Position numbers and translations under genes: made by a program. Shown here in pieces: positions 9,026 through 20,388 of a DNA stretch of 64,000 nucleotides (its first letter is position 1; the number at the start of each line of letters is the position of its first letter). Location: NCBI RefSeq assembly GCF_006170445.1, contig NZ_VCNA01000005.1:289160-353159 (forward strand), read 5' to 3'. The DNA comes from Brevibacillus dissolubilis (lineage in GTDB: Bacteria > Bacillota > Bacilli > Brevibacillales > Brevibacillaceae). The notes beneath the pieces are model-generated. The model made no database searches. It was not told where the DNA came from and saw only the letters and a program-made list of their open reading frames with translations.

Positions 9026-10057
9026 ATGCTTTCTGACCGACAACGTTTAATTTTGAACGCCATCATTGACAACTACATTCGTTCGGCTGAACCCGTTGGC
9101 TCCCGCACGATCTCGAAACGCGAAGATGTCGGATTCAGTTCAGCCACCATCCGCAATGAAATGTCGGATTTGGAGGAACTGGGCTATCTGGAGCAGCCGC
9201 ACACGTCAGCAGGACGGGTGCCGTCGACAAAAGGCTACCGCTTTTATGTCGATAACCTGATCACCCCGATGTCGCTTAATACCGACGAGGTGGGCAATCT
9301 CAAGCAAGTCTTTGCTGACCGGATCATCCATTTTGAACAGGTGATCGAGCATACCGCATCGATCCTTGCGCAGATGACTAACTATACGGCCATTGCGTTT
9401 GGGCCGGAGATTTTCGAGCATCGCTTGCGCAGTATCCAGATCATCCCGCTCAACGAACGTCAGGCGGTTGCGATCATCGTGACCCACACCGGACGGGTCG
9501 AGAACAAGCCGATTGACCTTCCACCGGGCATCCACCCAGGGGAGATCGAGAAGCTGACCAACATTTTGAATACCAAGCTGATGGACACCCCGCTCTCGCA
9601 ACTGCGTCACCGCCTCTATGAAGAGGTAGCCGCCGAGATGAAACAGCATGTCGAACAGTATCAGAACATGCTGCAAGCCATCGAAGGCACGATGCCGGCA
9701 GAATCCAGCGAGAAGATGTTCCTGCGCGGTACGACCAAAATCCTCGACCAGCCGGAGTTTCAGGATGTGGATAAGGTCAAGGATATCCTCCAGCTCTTCG
9801 AGAGCAATCAACAGGTGCATAATCTCTTCCACACAGGCAACAGTCACGGGCTGCAGATCCGGATTGGCCAGGAAAATGATGTGGATGCCGTAAAGAATTG
9901 CAGTATTGTCACCACATCTTACTACTATAATGGCAAGCCGGTGGGAACAATAGGTATTCTGGGGCCAACCCGCATGGAATACGGCAAAGTGATTTCCCTG
10001 CTCGACTATCTGGCACAAGGATTATCCAAGATCCTCACAAACGAATTCGAAAAGTAA
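9026..10057 (+). CDS. hrcA: Heat-inducible transcriptional repressor HrcA
   Basis: A 343-residue repressor of class I heat-shock genes. The N-terminal winged HTH reads LSDRQRLILNAIIDNYI...PVGSRTISKR...SSATIRNEMSDLEELGYL, followed by the conserved HTSAGRVPSTKGYRFYVD. The C-terminal GAF-like domain contains the GTIGILGPTRMEY motif. It binds the perfect CIRCE element 56 bases upstream of its start. GGAGG precedes the ATG. First gene of the hrcA-grpE-dnaK-dnaJ cluster. Confidence 0.98.
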   Translation: MLSDRQRLILNAIIDNYIRSAEPVGSRTISKREDVGFSSATIRNEMSDLEELGYLEQPHTSAGRVPSTKGYRFYVDNLITPMSLNTDEVGNLKQVFADRIIHFEQVIEHTASILAQMTNYTAIAFGPEIFEHRLRSIQIIPLNERQAVAIIVTHTGRVENKPIDLPPGIHPGEIEKLTNILNTKLMDTPLSQLRHRLYEEVAAEMKQHVEQYQNMLQAIEGTMPAESSEKMFLRGTTKILDQPEFQDVDKVKDILQLFESNQQVHNLFHTGNSHGLQIRIGQENDVDAVKNCSIVTTSYYYNGKPVGTIGILGPTRMEYGKVISLLDYLAQGLSKILTNEFEK

Positions 10058-10093
10058 ATCCAAGCAAAGCACCCTTGAACATGAGTAAGCGGT

Positions 10094-10112
10094 GGGCAGA
10101 CACGCTCTGCCC
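10094..10112 (+). other. Perfect hairpin in the hrcA-grpE spacer
   Basis: GGGCAGA and TCTGCCC form a 7-bp stem with a CACGC loop 38 bases before the grpE start and with no T run. A role as a stability or processing element between the low-level hrcA message and grpE is possible. Confidence 0.4.
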
Positions 10113-10150
10113 CCTTACATAGACAGTGCTGTGATTAGGAGGTAAATACG

Positions 10151-10720
10151 TTGAGTGAAGACAAAACGACAGTCGACCCGACACAGGACGACTCTCAAGT
10201 AGAAGAAACTGCTGCGGACACCCAGGGGGAAGCTACTTTTGAAGTGGTGGAAAAGAGCGCAGAAGAGCTTCAAGCCGAAGTAAATCAGCTCAAAGCCCAG
10301 CTCGAAGACGCGAACAGCCGCATGCTCCGCACACTCGCGGACATGGATAACCTGCGCCGCCGTGTACGCAAGGAACAGGAAGATCAAGCGAAGTACGCTT
10401 CGCTCAAAGTGGTAGAAGCACTGCTTCCTGCACTGGATAACTTCGAGCGCGCCCTGTCTGTTGACAAGGAAACCGCTTCTGTCGATGCTGTCCTGACTGG
10501 TGTCAACATGGTATACCGTCAGATGGTGCAAGTGTTCGAGCAAGAAGGTCTGGCTGTGATTGAAGCCAAAGGCCAGCCGTTCGATCCGCATCAGCATCAA
10601 GCGGTGATGCAGGCAGAAGACCCGAACTTCGAGTCCGGCGTCGTCGTCGAAGAACTGCAAAAAGGCTACAAATTCAAGGACAGAACCATCCGTCCTGCCA
10701 TGGTAAAAGTAAATCAGTAA
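10151..10720 (+). CDS. grpE: Nucleotide exchange factor GrpE
   Basis: A 189-residue cochaperone that releases ADP from DnaK. Residues 1-35 are acidic and disordered, a long coiled coil follows (about 36-95, LQAEVNQLKAQLEDANSRML), then the conserved DNLRRRVRKEQED and the beta-wing domain (GLAVIEAKGQPFDPHQHQAV, VVEELQKGYKFKDRTIRPAMVKV). The start codon is TTG at 10151, decided by AGGAGGT six bases upstream. The TTG may lower yield relative to dnaK. Confidence 0.97.
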   Translation: MSEDKTTVDPTQDDSQVEETAADTQGEATFEVVEKSAEELQAEVNQLKAQLEDANSRMLRTLADMDNLRRRVRKEQEDQAKYASLKVVEALLPALDNFERALSVDKETASVDAVLTGVNMVYRQMVQVFEQEGLAVIEAKGQPFDPHQHQAVMQAEDPNFESGVVVEELQKGYKFKDRTIRPAMVKVNQ

Positions 10721-10761
10721 CCATTACTCATATATCAAAATCACAGAATGCAATGATCTAA

Positions 10762-12615
<1,854 letters not shown>

Positions 12616-12637
12616 GATAGTAGGATAGCAGAAAGAG

Positions 12638-12674
12638 AGTCAAAGTCAGGTTTCTTATGGCTTTGACTTTTTTT
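12638..12674 (+). terminator. Terminator between dnaK and dnaJ
   Basis: AGTCAAAG pairs with CTTTGACT around a 15-base loop and is followed by a T run. It probably makes dnaJ expression lower than dnaK through partial read-through. Confidence 0.8.
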
Positions 12675-12731
12675 CTGATAGAAGACATGATATGATAACA
12701 TCTGATTGTTTGGAAACGGGAGGATTGAAGC

Positions 12732-13871
12732 ATGAAGCGGGACTACTACGAAGTGCTGGGACTAAGCAAGGATGCCTCCACAGACGATATTAAGAAGGCC
12801 TATCGGAAACTTGCCCGTCAGTACCACCCAGACGTCAATAAAGAAGCAAATGCAGAAGAAAAATTCAAAGAGGTCAAAGAAGCCTACGATACTCTCTCTG
12901 ACACTCAGAAAAAAGCCCAATACGACCGTTTCGGTCACCAAGACCCGAACCAAGGCTTCGGCGGTTTCGGCGGCGGCGGTGCCGGATTTGACGGCGGCGG
13001 CTTTGGCGATATTTTTGATATGTTCTTCGGCGGTGGTGGACGCCGTTCCAACCCGAACGCACCACGTAAAGGCGCCGATTTGGAATATGCATTGACGATT
13101 GATTTTAAAGATGCAGTCTTCGGCAAAGAGCAGGAGATCGAGATTCAGCGTGAAGCAGAATGCGACACCTGTCTTGGCAGCGGGGCGAAAGCAGGCTCCA
13201 GTGTCGAAACCTGTAATGGTTGTCACGGCAGCGGTCAGGAAGAACAAGTGGTTAACTCCCCATTTGGTCGTATCGTCAACCGCCGTGTCTGCTCCAAGTG
13301 TCAAGGGAAGGGTAAAGTCGTCAAGGAAAAATGCCCAACCTGCCGTGGTGCAGGTCGTGTGAAGGTGAAGCGCAAGATCAATATCAACATTCCAGCAGGT
13401 ATTGATGAAGGCCAACAAATGCGCATCTCCGGCGAAGGCGAACCAGGTGCCAACGGTGGACCGTCTGGTGACGTATACATCCACTTCCGCATCCGCAAGC
13501 ATGACTTCTTCAAGCGCGAAGGCGCGGATATCTATTGCGATTATCCGATTAATTTTGCTCAAGCCGCTCTTGGCGATGAAGTAGAAGTGCCGACCGTTGA
13601 CGGGAATGTGAAATTAAAAATTCCTGCAGGTACACAGACCAGCACGGAATTCCGCCTGCGCGGCAAAGGGGTACCGCATCTGCGAGGCTCAAGCCGTGGC
13701 GATCAGTATGTCCGCGTCAAAGTAGTGACTCCGACCAAGCTGACAGACCGTCAAAAGGAAATTCTCCGAGAATTCGGAGGTATGACGGAGGGCAACAGCA
13801 CACAAACTGATAGTAATCATTCCGAAGATGGCTTACTTGATAAGATCAAGCGGGCTTTCCGCGGTGAATAA
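12732..13871 (+). CDS. dnaJ: Chaperone protein DnaJ (Hsp40)
   Basis: A 379-residue type I Hsp40. The J domain has the HPD motif (YHPDVN, about 33-38), followed by a Gly/Phe-rich stretch (75-105). The zinc-binding region has four CxxCxGxG repeats: [24 protein letters not shown] and CPTCRGAG, then the C-terminal substrate-binding domains. It stimulates DnaK ATP hydrolysis and delivers substrates. GGGAGG precedes the ATG. Last chaperone gene of the CIRCE cluster. Confidence 0.99.
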   Translation: MKRDYYEVLGLSKDASTDDIKKAYRKLARQYHPDVNKEANAEEKFKEVKEAYDTLSDTQKKAQYDRFGHQDPNQGFGGFGGGGAGFDGGGFGDIFDMFFGGGGRRSNPNAPRKGADLEYALTIDFKDAVFGKEQEIEIQREAECDTCLGSGAKAGSSVETCNGCHGSGQEEQVVNSPFGRIVNRRVCSKCQGKGKVVKEKCPTCRGAGRVKVKRKININIPAGIDEGQQMRISGEGEPGANGGPSGDVYIHFRIRKHDFFKREGADIYCDYPINFAQAALGDEVEVPTVDGNVKLKIPAGTQTSTEFRLRGKGVPHLRGSSRGDQYVRVKVVTPTKLTDRQKEILREFGGMTEGNSTQTDSNHSEDGLLDKIKRAFRGE

Positions 13872-13909
13872 TTGTTTTTTGTCATTCAGGATGGGAGATG
13901 GTAGACAGA

Positions 13910-14848
13910 ATGAACTGGTCAGAAATTAGTATCCATACAACAGCAGAGGCAGTGGACGCAGTAACCAATATCTTATATGAAGCAGGTGCCAACGGGGTGG
14001 TAATCGAAGACCCCGAGGTGCTTGGCCGTGAGTGGGATACGACCTACGGTGAAATCTACCACCTCTCTCCTGATGATTTCCCGGCAGAAGGCGTCATCGT
14101 CAAAGCTTATTTGCCAGTAACCAGCTATCTCGGTGAGGCAGTTGATGGGATCAAGACGCAGATCAATGCGCTTTTGACCTATGGACTCGATATCGGGAAA
14201 GCGACAATCACCACCACCGAAGTCCACGAAGATGACTGGGCGACCGCTTGGAAAAAGTACTACAAGCCAGTCAACATCTCGGCGCGCATCACGATCACCC
14301 CGATCTGGGAAGAGTATGTGCCAAAACATGCAGATGAGCTCATCATCGAGATGGACCCAGGCATGGCGTTCGGTACAGGGACACACCCTACCACCGTATT
14401 ATGTATTCAAGCGATCGAGAAATATATCACCGAGGGAGACCGCGCGTATGACGTCGGTACCGGTACAGGTATCCTGAGTATCGCTGCAGCGAAGCTGGGC
14501 GCTTCTCACATCGATGCCTTTGACTTAGACGAAGTGGCTGTCCGCTCGGCTCAATCCAATATCAAGATCAACAAGGTTCACGATAAAATACACGTCAGAC
14601 AAAACAATCTGCTCGACGATATCAACGAGCCGGTTGAGATGATCGTCGCCAACATTTTGGCAGAAGTGATCGTCCGCTTCACTGACGATGTATACCGCTT
14701 GCTCAAGCAAGACGGTACCTTCATCGCATCCGGTATCATCGGTGCGCGTGAGCAAGACGTGAAAAACGCACTCGCCAAGTCCAATCTGGAAGTCGTGGAA
14801 ACACTTCACATGGAAGATTGGGTAGCCATCATCGCAAAAAAACGATAA
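13910..14848 (+). CDS. prmA: Ribosomal protein L11 methyltransferase
   Basis: A 312-residue SAM-dependent methyltransferase that trimethylates ribosomal protein L11. Seen: the N-terminal substrate domain, MDPGMAFGTGTHPTT, the SAM-binding DVGTGTGILSIAAAKLGA and the catalytic-loop motif VANILAEV. An in-frame ATG exists at 13898, but its spacing to the GGGAG site is too short; ATG 13910 gives MNWSEISIHTT, the ortholog N-terminus. Follows dnaJ as in B. subtilis (yqeT). Confidence 0.97.
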   Translation: MNWSEISIHTTAEAVDAVTNILYEAGANGVVIEDPEVLGREWDTTYGEIYHLSPDDFPAEGVIVKAYLPVTSYLGEAVDGIKTQINALLTYGLDIGKATITTTEVHEDDWATAWKKYYKPVNISARITITPIWEEYVPKHADELIIEMDPGMAFGTGTHPTTVLCIQAIEKYITEGDRAYDVGTGTGILSIAAAKLGASHIDAFDLDEVAVRSAQSNIKINKVHDKIHVRQNNLLDDINEPVEMIVANILAEVIVRFTDDVYRLLKQDGTFIASGIIGAREQDVKNALAKSNLEVVETLHMEDWVAIIAKKR

Positions 14849-14865
14849 AATAGTGGGGTTACATT

Positions 14866-15597
14866 ATGCAACGATATTTTGTCGATCCAGAGCAGTTTCA
14901 TGAGCGTGAGGTAGAGATTACCGGTGATGATGTGCATCACATCGTCAAGGTCATGCGCAGTGAAACAGGCGAGGAAATCATCGTCTGCGACGGTACAGGC
15001 CGGGTCGCACGGGTCCGCCTGAGCGAGTTGTCCAAGGAGCTGGTCCGCGGCGAGATCGTGGAGCTGTTGGATGAGCAGCGCGAATTGCCGATTCGTGTGA
15101 CGATTGGACAAGGTCTGCCGAAAGCCGACAAAATGGAATGGATACTGCAAAAGGGTACGGAGCTTGGGGCGTACGCCTTTTTTCCTTTTTCATCAGAGCG
15201 TACCATTGTTAAGCTGGATGAGAAAAAAGAAGGGAAAAAGCTGGAGCGCTGGCGCAAGATCGCCAAGGAAGCGGCTGAACAGGCCCACCGCGCGATTGTC
15301 CCACAGCTGTTGTCCCCGGTTTCTTATAAACAGCTTCTCAAAGAATTCGAGAAGTACACAGCAGTCGCCATCGCCTATGAAAAAGAAGGCGGAGGCAAGC
15401 TCTCTGATGTGCTTCCGACCTTATCAGCAGGCGACTCCCTGCTTGTCTTGATCGGACCTGAGGGTGGCTTCTCCGAAGAAGAAGTGCGTCTCGCCGAACA
15501 GGCAGGTGCGAAGTCCGTATCACTTGGACCGCGTATTCTGCGCACGGAGACAGCCAGCCAGTATGTGCTGTCAGCTGTATCCTATCATTTTGAATAA
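14866..15597 (+). CDS. rsmE: 16S rRNA (uracil(1498)-N(3))-methyltransferase RsmE
   Basis: A 243-residue SPOUT-fold methyltransferase that modifies U1498 in the decoding region of 16S rRNA. A PUA-like N-terminal domain (MQRYFVDPEQFHEREVEITGD...HHIVKVMR) precedes the knotted SAM domain with LIGPEGGFSEEEV and SLGPRILRTETASQYVLSAV. It lies 17 bases after prmA, with a GTGGGG ribosome site. Corresponds to B. subtilis yqeU. Confidence 0.97.
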   Translation: MQRYFVDPEQFHEREVEITGDDVHHIVKVMRSETGEEIIVCDGTGRVARVRLSELSKELVRGEIVELLDEQRELPIRVTIGQGLPKADKMEWILQKGTELGAYAFFPFSSERTIVKLDEKKEGKKLERWRKIAKEAAEQAHRAIVPQLLSPVSYKQLLKEFEKYTAVAIAYEKEGGGKLSDVLPTLSAGDSLLVLIGPEGGFSEEEVRLAEQAGAKSVSLGPRILRTETASQYVLSAVSYHFE

Positions 15598-15620
15598 ATC
15601 TAGAAGGGAGGAGAGCAAAA

Positions 15621-16979
15621 GTGAGTACTGTTGCTTTCCACACACTGGGCTGCAAAGTTAACAGCTATGAGACGGAAGCGATCTGGCAGCTGTTCAAACA
15701 GAACGGTTATGAGCGCGTGGAGTTTGAGACTGGCGAAGCAGATGTTTTCGTCATCAACACCTGCACCGTGACCAACACAGGCGATAAGAAAAGCCGCCAA
15801 GTGATCCGCCGTGCGATCCGTCAGAATCCAGACGCGATCGTCGCTGTTACCGGATGCTATGCCCAAACCTCACCAAAAGAAATCGCCGATATCCCAGGCG
15901 TTGATATTGTCGTAGGTACACAAGGCCGCGAGAACCTGATCGAGTACGTCGAGCGAATCCGCCAAGAGCGCACCCCGATCAATGCGGTCACCAACATCAT
16001 GAAAGCCCGTGAATTCGAGGAGCTGGACGTGCCGAACTTCACCGACCGTACCCGTGCTTCCCTCAAAATCCAAGAAGGCTGCAACAACTTCTGTACCTTC
16101 TGCATCATCCCATGGGCACGTGGCCTGATGCGCTCTCGCAAGCCGGAGAGCGTCGTCGAGCAGGCGAAAAACCTCGTGGCGGCAGGCTATCTCGAGATCG
16201 TCCTGACCGGTATCCACACAGGTGGCTACGGGGAAGACCTGGAGAACTACAACCTCGCGAAGCTGCTCGTTGACTTGCACCAAGTAGAAGGTCTCAAGCG
16301 CATCCGCATCTCTTCCATCGAAGCCAGCCAGATCACGGATGAAGTCATTGAGGTGATCAACAACTCTGATCTGGTCGTGCGTCACCTCCACGTACCGCTT
16401 CAAGCAGGTAATGACGAGGTTCTGAAGCGCATGCGCCGCAAATACACCACCGCTGAATTCTATGAGCGCATGGTGAAAGTCCGTGAAGCGCTCCCAGGTG
16501 TTGCTCTGACCACTGACGTCATCGTCGGTTTCCCAGGCGAGACCGAAGAGCAATTCCAAGACGGCTATGACTTCATCAAAAAAATCGGCTTTGCCGAGCT
16601 GCACGTCTTCCCATACTCCATGCGTACAGGTACACCAGCAGCGCGTATGGAAGACCAAGTACCGGAAGAAATCAAAAAAGACCGCGTTGCCAAATTGATT
16701 GAGCTGAATCAAGAGCTTACGCTCGAATACGCTCAACAATTCGTCGGCGATGTACTCGAAGTCATCCCAGAGCGTCCGTTCAAAGAAGATCCAGAGAGCG
16801 GTCTGTTGATGGGTTACTCCGACAACTACCTCAACCTCGTGTTTGAAGGAACCGAAGACATGATCGGCAAAATCTGCAAAGTCAAGCTTGACGAAGCAGG
16901 CTCCGAGTACTGCAAAGGGACACTTGTCCGCGTCTTGGAATCCGAGCATCTCACCCTCAACCGGAGCGAGGCCGTATGA
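15621..16979 (+). CDS. mtaB: tRNA t6A37 methylthiotransferase MtaB
   Basis: A 452-residue radical SAM methylthiotransferase that converts t6A to ms2t6A at position 37 of ANN-decoding tRNAs. The N-terminal MTTase domain has FHTLGCKVN, INTCTVTN and VTGCYAQ cysteines for the second cluster; the radical SAM motif is CNNFCTFCIIPWARG; a TRAM domain lies at the C-terminus. GTG start behind GGGAGGAG. The stop codon overlaps the Nudix ATG (ATGA). Confidence 0.96.
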   Translation: MSTVAFHTLGCKVNSYETEAIWQLFKQNGYERVEFETGEADVFVINTCTVTNTGDKKSRQVIRRAIRQNPDAIVAVTGCYAQTSPKEIADIPGVDIVVGTQGRENLIEYVERIRQERTPINAVTNIMKAREFEELDVPNFTDRTRASLKIQEGCNNFCTFCIIPWARGLMRSRKPESVVEQAKNLVAAGYLEIVLTGIHTGGYGEDLENYNLAKLLVDLHQVEGLKRIRISSIEASQITDEVIEVINNSDLVVRHLHVPLQAGNDEVLKRMRRKYTTAEFYERMVKVREALPGVALTTDVIVGFPGETEEQFQDGYDFIKKIGFAELHVFPYSMRTGTPAARMEDQVPEEIKKDRVAKLIELNQELTLEYAQQFVGDVLEVIPERPFKEDPESGLLMGYSDNYLNLVFEGTEDMIGKICKVKLDEAGSEYCKGTLVRVLESEHLTLNRSEAV

Positions 16980-17410
16980 ATAAAAAAGAACTCTCCGCTG
17001 GCGGCGTCGTCTACAAGGTAGAGAACGGCACCTATCACTTCCTGATGATCCACGACCGTTTTGGCAAGGTGACTCTGGCAAAAGGCAAGATCGAAGCGGG
17101 GGAGACACTGGAAGAGTGCGCTCTCCGCGAGATTCTTGAAGAGACTGCTGTACGCGGCAAGCTTATCGAGCTGCTCGAAGTGGTTCACTACGAATACCAA
17201 CACGCAAGTACTGGCGAGATGATTGATAAAGAGGTACACTATTATCTGGTCGAAGCCCTCACCGATGAACTCACTGCCCAGGTAGAGGAGATCAACGGTG
17301 TCGAGTGGATGCCGGCCCAAGCGGCTTGGCAGGCCCAGCTTACCAAAGGCTACGACAACAACCGAAGTGTCATTCAAAAGGCGCTGTCCTATCTGAAAAT
17401 CGAGGTGTAG
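16976..17410 (+). CDS. Nudix hydrolase
   Basis: A 144-residue hydrolase of nucleoside diphosphates linked to a moiety X. The Nudix box reads [20 protein letters not shown] with Arg and Glu residues in place; the closing Gly of the consensus is Ala (TAV). It overlaps mtaB by four bases and lies four bases before deoC, so it is translated with them. Substrate unknown; a nucleotide-sanitising role would suit the deoC neighbour. Confidence 0.88.
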   Translation: MNKKELSAGGVVYKVENGTYHFLMIHDRFGKVTLAKGKIEAGETLEECALREILEETAVRGKLIELLEVVHYEYQHASTGEMIDKEVHYYLVEALTDELTAQVEEINGVEWMPAQAAWQAQLTKGYDNNRSVIQKALSYLKIEV

Positions 17411-17414
17411 AATT

Positions 17415-18080
17415 GTGCAATTGAACAAGTACATTGACCACACGGCCCTCAAGCCAGAAACAACTGCTTCCCAGATCGAAACACTGTGCCAAGAGGCGAA
17501 AGAGTACAATTTCTTCTCCGTCTGCGTCAACCCAATCTGGGTGAAAAAATCTGCGGAGCTGCTCGCAGGCTCTGACGTAAAAGTCTGCACCGTCATCGGC
17601 TTCCCACTCGGTGCCAACACTCCAGAGGTAAAAGCATTCGAGACCCGTGACGCTGTAGCCAATGGCGCACACGAAGTAGACATGGTACTCAACGTAGGCG
17701 CACTCAAGTCCGGCGACCTCGATCTGGTCAAACGCGACGTGCAAGCAGTTGTTGAAGCATCCGGCGACGCACTCGTAAAAGTCATCCTCGAAACAGGTCT
17801 GCTCACCGACGAGGAAAAAGTAACCGCATGCAACATCTGCGCAGAAGCAGGTGCGGACTACGTGAAGACCTCCACAGGCTTTGGTCCTGGCGGTGCGACT
17901 GTAGAAGACATCGCTCTGATGCGCAAAACCGTAGGCCCTGACATCGGTGTCAAAGCCTCCGGCGGCGTGCGTGATACCGCAGGTGCGGTGGCGATGATCG
18001 AAGCAGGTGCGACCCGCATCGGTGCGAGCGCAGGCGTTTCCATCGTTTCTGGCGTAAAAGCAGAAGGCAGCGGCTACTAA
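17415..18080 (+). CDS. deoC: Deoxyribose-phosphate aldolase
   Basis: A 221-residue class I aldolase that splits 2-deoxyribose 5-phosphate into glyceraldehyde 3-phosphate and acetaldehyde in nucleoside catabolism. Features: [29 protein letters not shown], the [14 protein letters not shown] segment, and lysines in KVILETGLL and in [10 protein letters not shown] (Schiff-base Lys). GTG start behind GAGGTG. It ends at a strong terminator. Confidence 0.97.
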   Translation: MQLNKYIDHTALKPETTASQIETLCQEAKEYNFFSVCVNPIWVKKSAELLAGSDVKVCTVIGFPLGANTPEVKAFETRDAVANGAHEVDMVLNVGALKSGDLDLVKRDVQAVVEASGDALVKVILETGLLTDEEKVTACNICAEAGADYVKTSTGFGPGGATVEDIALMRKTVGPDIGVKASGGVRDTAGAVAMIEAGATRIGASAGVSIVSGVKAEGSGY

Positions 18081-18100
18081 GCAATCGACCCGCTCATGCA

Positions 18101-18138
18101 AAAAGCCCGACCGTTGAAGAATGCGGTCGGGTTTTTCA
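18101..18138 (+). terminator. Terminator after deoC
   Basis: AAAAGCCCGACCG pairs with CGGTCGGGTTTTT; ends the mtaB-nudix-deoC unit. Confidence 0.93.
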
Positions 18139-18221
18139 TTTCGATTTTCTATTCTGCTCGGGGCAAACAGGTGTATACTAATGGCAAAAACGTTTGTACC
18201 GACCGAGAGGAGAAGAGACAG

Positions 18222-18680
18222 ATGAGCGAAGAGAAACCTACTGGAAAAGATGGCGTCACTGTCTCACGCGGTGACTGGAAAACAGCGCTGCGGGGATGGA
18301 TCATTTTATTGATCTGCTACGGTGTCGGGGTGCTGCTGCAGCATGCAGGCGTACCATTGCCCGGCAATCTGATCGGATTGATGCTGTTGACACTCTGCCT
18401 GTTGCGAGGCTGGGTAACCTTTGCCGTGATGGAGCAGGCTTGTCAATTTTTACTTCGGCACATGCTGTTCTTTTTTATCCCGATCATCGTGGGGGTGGCA
18501 CAGTATGCAGGGCTATTGCAGGAGCAGGCGATTCCGGTGACGGTGGCGATGCTGACCGGACCGCCATTGATTATGTTAATTACGGGCAAGATCGTACAGA
18601 AGGCACACGATCGAATCGCTGCCCGGGATACCCGGGATAAGACCATCAAAACCTCTTTTGAACCAAAGGAGGAGAAGTAA
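18222..18680 (+). CDS. CidA/LrgA family membrane protein
   Basis: A 152-residue protein with four predicted membrane helices after a hydrophilic 25-residue N-terminus. The core matches CidA/LrgA: LPGNLIGLMLLTLCLLRGWV and HMLFFFIPIIVGVAQY. These holin-like proteins work with a CidB/LrgB partner, encoded next, in murein hydrolase control or export of small carboxylates. The frame opens upstream across the deoC terminator, but GAGGAGAAG before ATG 18222 fixes the start. Confidence 0.88.
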   Translation: MSEEKPTGKDGVTVSRGDWKTALRGWIILLICYGVGVLLQHAGVPLPGNLIGLMLLTLCLLRGWVTFAVMEQACQFLLRHMLFFFIPIIVGVAQYAGLLQEQAIPVTVAMLTGPPLIMLITGKIVQKAHDRIAARDTRDKTIKTSFEPKEEK

Positions 18681-18681
18681 C

Positions 18682-19350
18682 ATGGAATTACTGGCGATCT
18701 TACTTACCTTGCTGGTCTATCTCGGCGTCCGTCGCCTATCGGTACGATTTCCCCGCGTGCATCCGATGATCTTGTCTGCTGTGGCGATCTGGTTCATCTG
18801 GTGGCTGATCTCCGGCGATTTTGAGGTATATGCCAAGGGTGGTCAGTGGATCACGTTTTGGCTTGGACCCGCTACCGTGGCGCTTGCCTATCCCGTAGCA
18901 AAAGAATGGCAACAGCTGACCAGCATGTGGAGAAGCGTGCTGGTGGCTGTTGCCTTTGGAACGGGGGTAGTAATGATATCGACGTGGATCACGATGGAAA
19001 TGTTGCAGGCCGATCCAGTTCTGACCCGTAGTATTTTATCCAAATCCGTCACCATGCCGATTGCCATTGAATTATCCGAAAACATCGGCGGGATTCCACC
19101 ACTGTCTGCATTGTTTACGGCGATCACCGGGATTATCGGCAGTGTGATGATGCGCCCGTATCTCAAGGCACTGGGGATCACGGATGACTGGGCGATTGGC
19201 ATCGCGGTTGGGACCAGTGCCCATGCGATTGGGACAGCGAGTCTGTTGCGCGATTCTGAGCGGCAGGCTGCGGCGTCCAGTCTGGCAATGATTTTGGCTG
19301 GTGTGATCACGTCTCTCTACTACATTCCGCTGCATTTGTTGTTGGGATGA
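18682..19350 (+). CDS. CidB/LrgB family membrane protein
   Basis: A 222-residue membrane protein with about six helices. It contains the family's signature stretch SKSVTMPIAIELSENIGGIPPLSALF and GTSAHAIGTASLLRDSERQAAASSLAM. Starts one base after the cidA-like stop with GGAGGAG just upstream, so the pair is co-translated. It runs convergently into the Na/Pi transporter gene with no spacer. Confidence 0.9.
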   Translation: MELLAILLTLLVYLGVRRLSVRFPRVHPMILSAVAIWFIWWLISGDFEVYAKGGQWITFWLGPATVALAYPVAKEWQQLTSMWRSVLVAVAFGTGVVMISTWITMEMLQADPVLTRSILSKSVTMPIAIELSENIGGIPPLSALFTAITGIIGSVMMRPYLKALGITDDWAIGIAVGTSAHAIGTASLLRDSERQAAASSLAMILAGVITSLYYIPLHLLLG

Positions 19351-19351
19351 T

Positions 19352-20296
19352 TTACCGCCGCTTCTTCTCCGGAATGAGCCATTTCATAAACCGCGCAATC
19401 TGATAGGCGAACGGCAACGCCACAAGCGAGCAGACCAGATTGTAGATCGTCTGTGCATGTGCGATCTGCGTCGCCGGATCACTCGTTAGCGAAGCGGTAA
19501 TCTTGGCTAAAATAGAGAGGAGCGGCAAAAACACAATCGCACCCGCCACATTGAACCACGTATGCAGCCAAGCCACCTGACGGGATGCCGTGTTGGTGCC
19601 GAAGCTGGCGATAATTGCGGTAAAGCACGTCCCGATATTGGCCCCAAGCACGATAGCAAGCGCCGTCTCCATCGTGAAAATATTGTGTGCCATCAGCCCC
19701 ATCGTGATCGCAGTAGTTGCAGAGCTACTGTGGATTAAGGCGGAGAACACCGTCCCGGTAAAAAGTCCGATCCAGATCGAACTGCCGCTGTCCATAAACA
19801 GCTTGCGGAAGGCTTCTGAGTGTTCCAACGGTTTGGCCATCACCTGCATGGTATCGATCCCAAGGAAGATCAGACCGAATCCGGCGACGATCAGCCCGAG
19901 ACAACGGATGGTCAGCTTTCGTTGCAGCCACATCGCCACCCCGATCAAGAGCATCGGTACCGCGAATTCTTCCAGCTTCAGTGCGATCAGCTGGGTCGTG
20001 ACGGTCGTTCCCACATTGGTGCCGAGGATGATCCCGACCGCATTGGCGAAGCTAAGCACCCCCGACTGCGTCAGACCAATCGTCAGCACCGTGACCGCGC
20101 TTGAGCTTTGCAAGACAAAAGTAGATAATAGACCAGAGATAAAACTGCGTGTCGGCGTCTGCGTGAAGCGGAGGATCATCCTCTCCATCCGCTCTCCCGC
20201 CAGATTGTGAAACCCGATGCGCATCGCATACATACCCAACAGGAAAAAGGTTAATCCCAAGCTAAACGGCAGGATTATATCATAAAACCACGACAT
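19352..20296 (-). CDS. Na/Pi cotransporter family protein (YqeW-like)
   Basis: A 314-residue integral membrane protein with two PNaS-type repeats: QSSSAVTVLTIGLTQSG...GTNVGTTVTTQLIAL and HSSSATTAITMGLMAHN...GANIGTCFTAIIASF. The QSSS/GTNxGTT pairs form the ion/phosphate path in this family. It lacks a PhoU tail. The run GGGGGG before ATG 20296 fixes the start. In B. subtilis the homolog yqeW stands between mtaB and rpsU; here it is inverted and separated from both. Confidence 0.9.
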   Translation of the reverse strand: MSWFYDIILPFSLGLTFFLLGMYAMRIGFHNLAGERMERMILRFTQTPTRSFISGLLSTFVLQSSSAVTVLTIGLTQSGVLSFANAVGIILGTNVGTTVTTQLIALKLEEFAVPMLLIGVAMWLQRKLTIRCLGLIVAGFGLIFLGIDTMQVMAKPLEHSEAFRKLFMDSGSSIWIGLFTGTVFSALIHSSSATTAITMGLMAHNIFTMETALAIVLGANIGTCFTAIIASFGTNTASRQVAWLHTWFNVAGAIVFLPLLSILAKITASLTSDPATQIAHAQTIYNLVCSLVALPFAYQIARFMKWLIPEKKRR

Positions 20297-20388
20297 GGCA
20301 AAAAATCCCCCCAAGTGCTAAACGATATGTTTACTACTTACGCTATGCCTGTACCAAGACAAGCATGACTAGGAGGCCGTACAACCCT

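Noticed and set aside
12663..12700. TTGACT...TATGAT as an internal promoter for dnaJ
   Set aside because: The spacer would be about 22 bases and the -35 lies inside the terminator stem.
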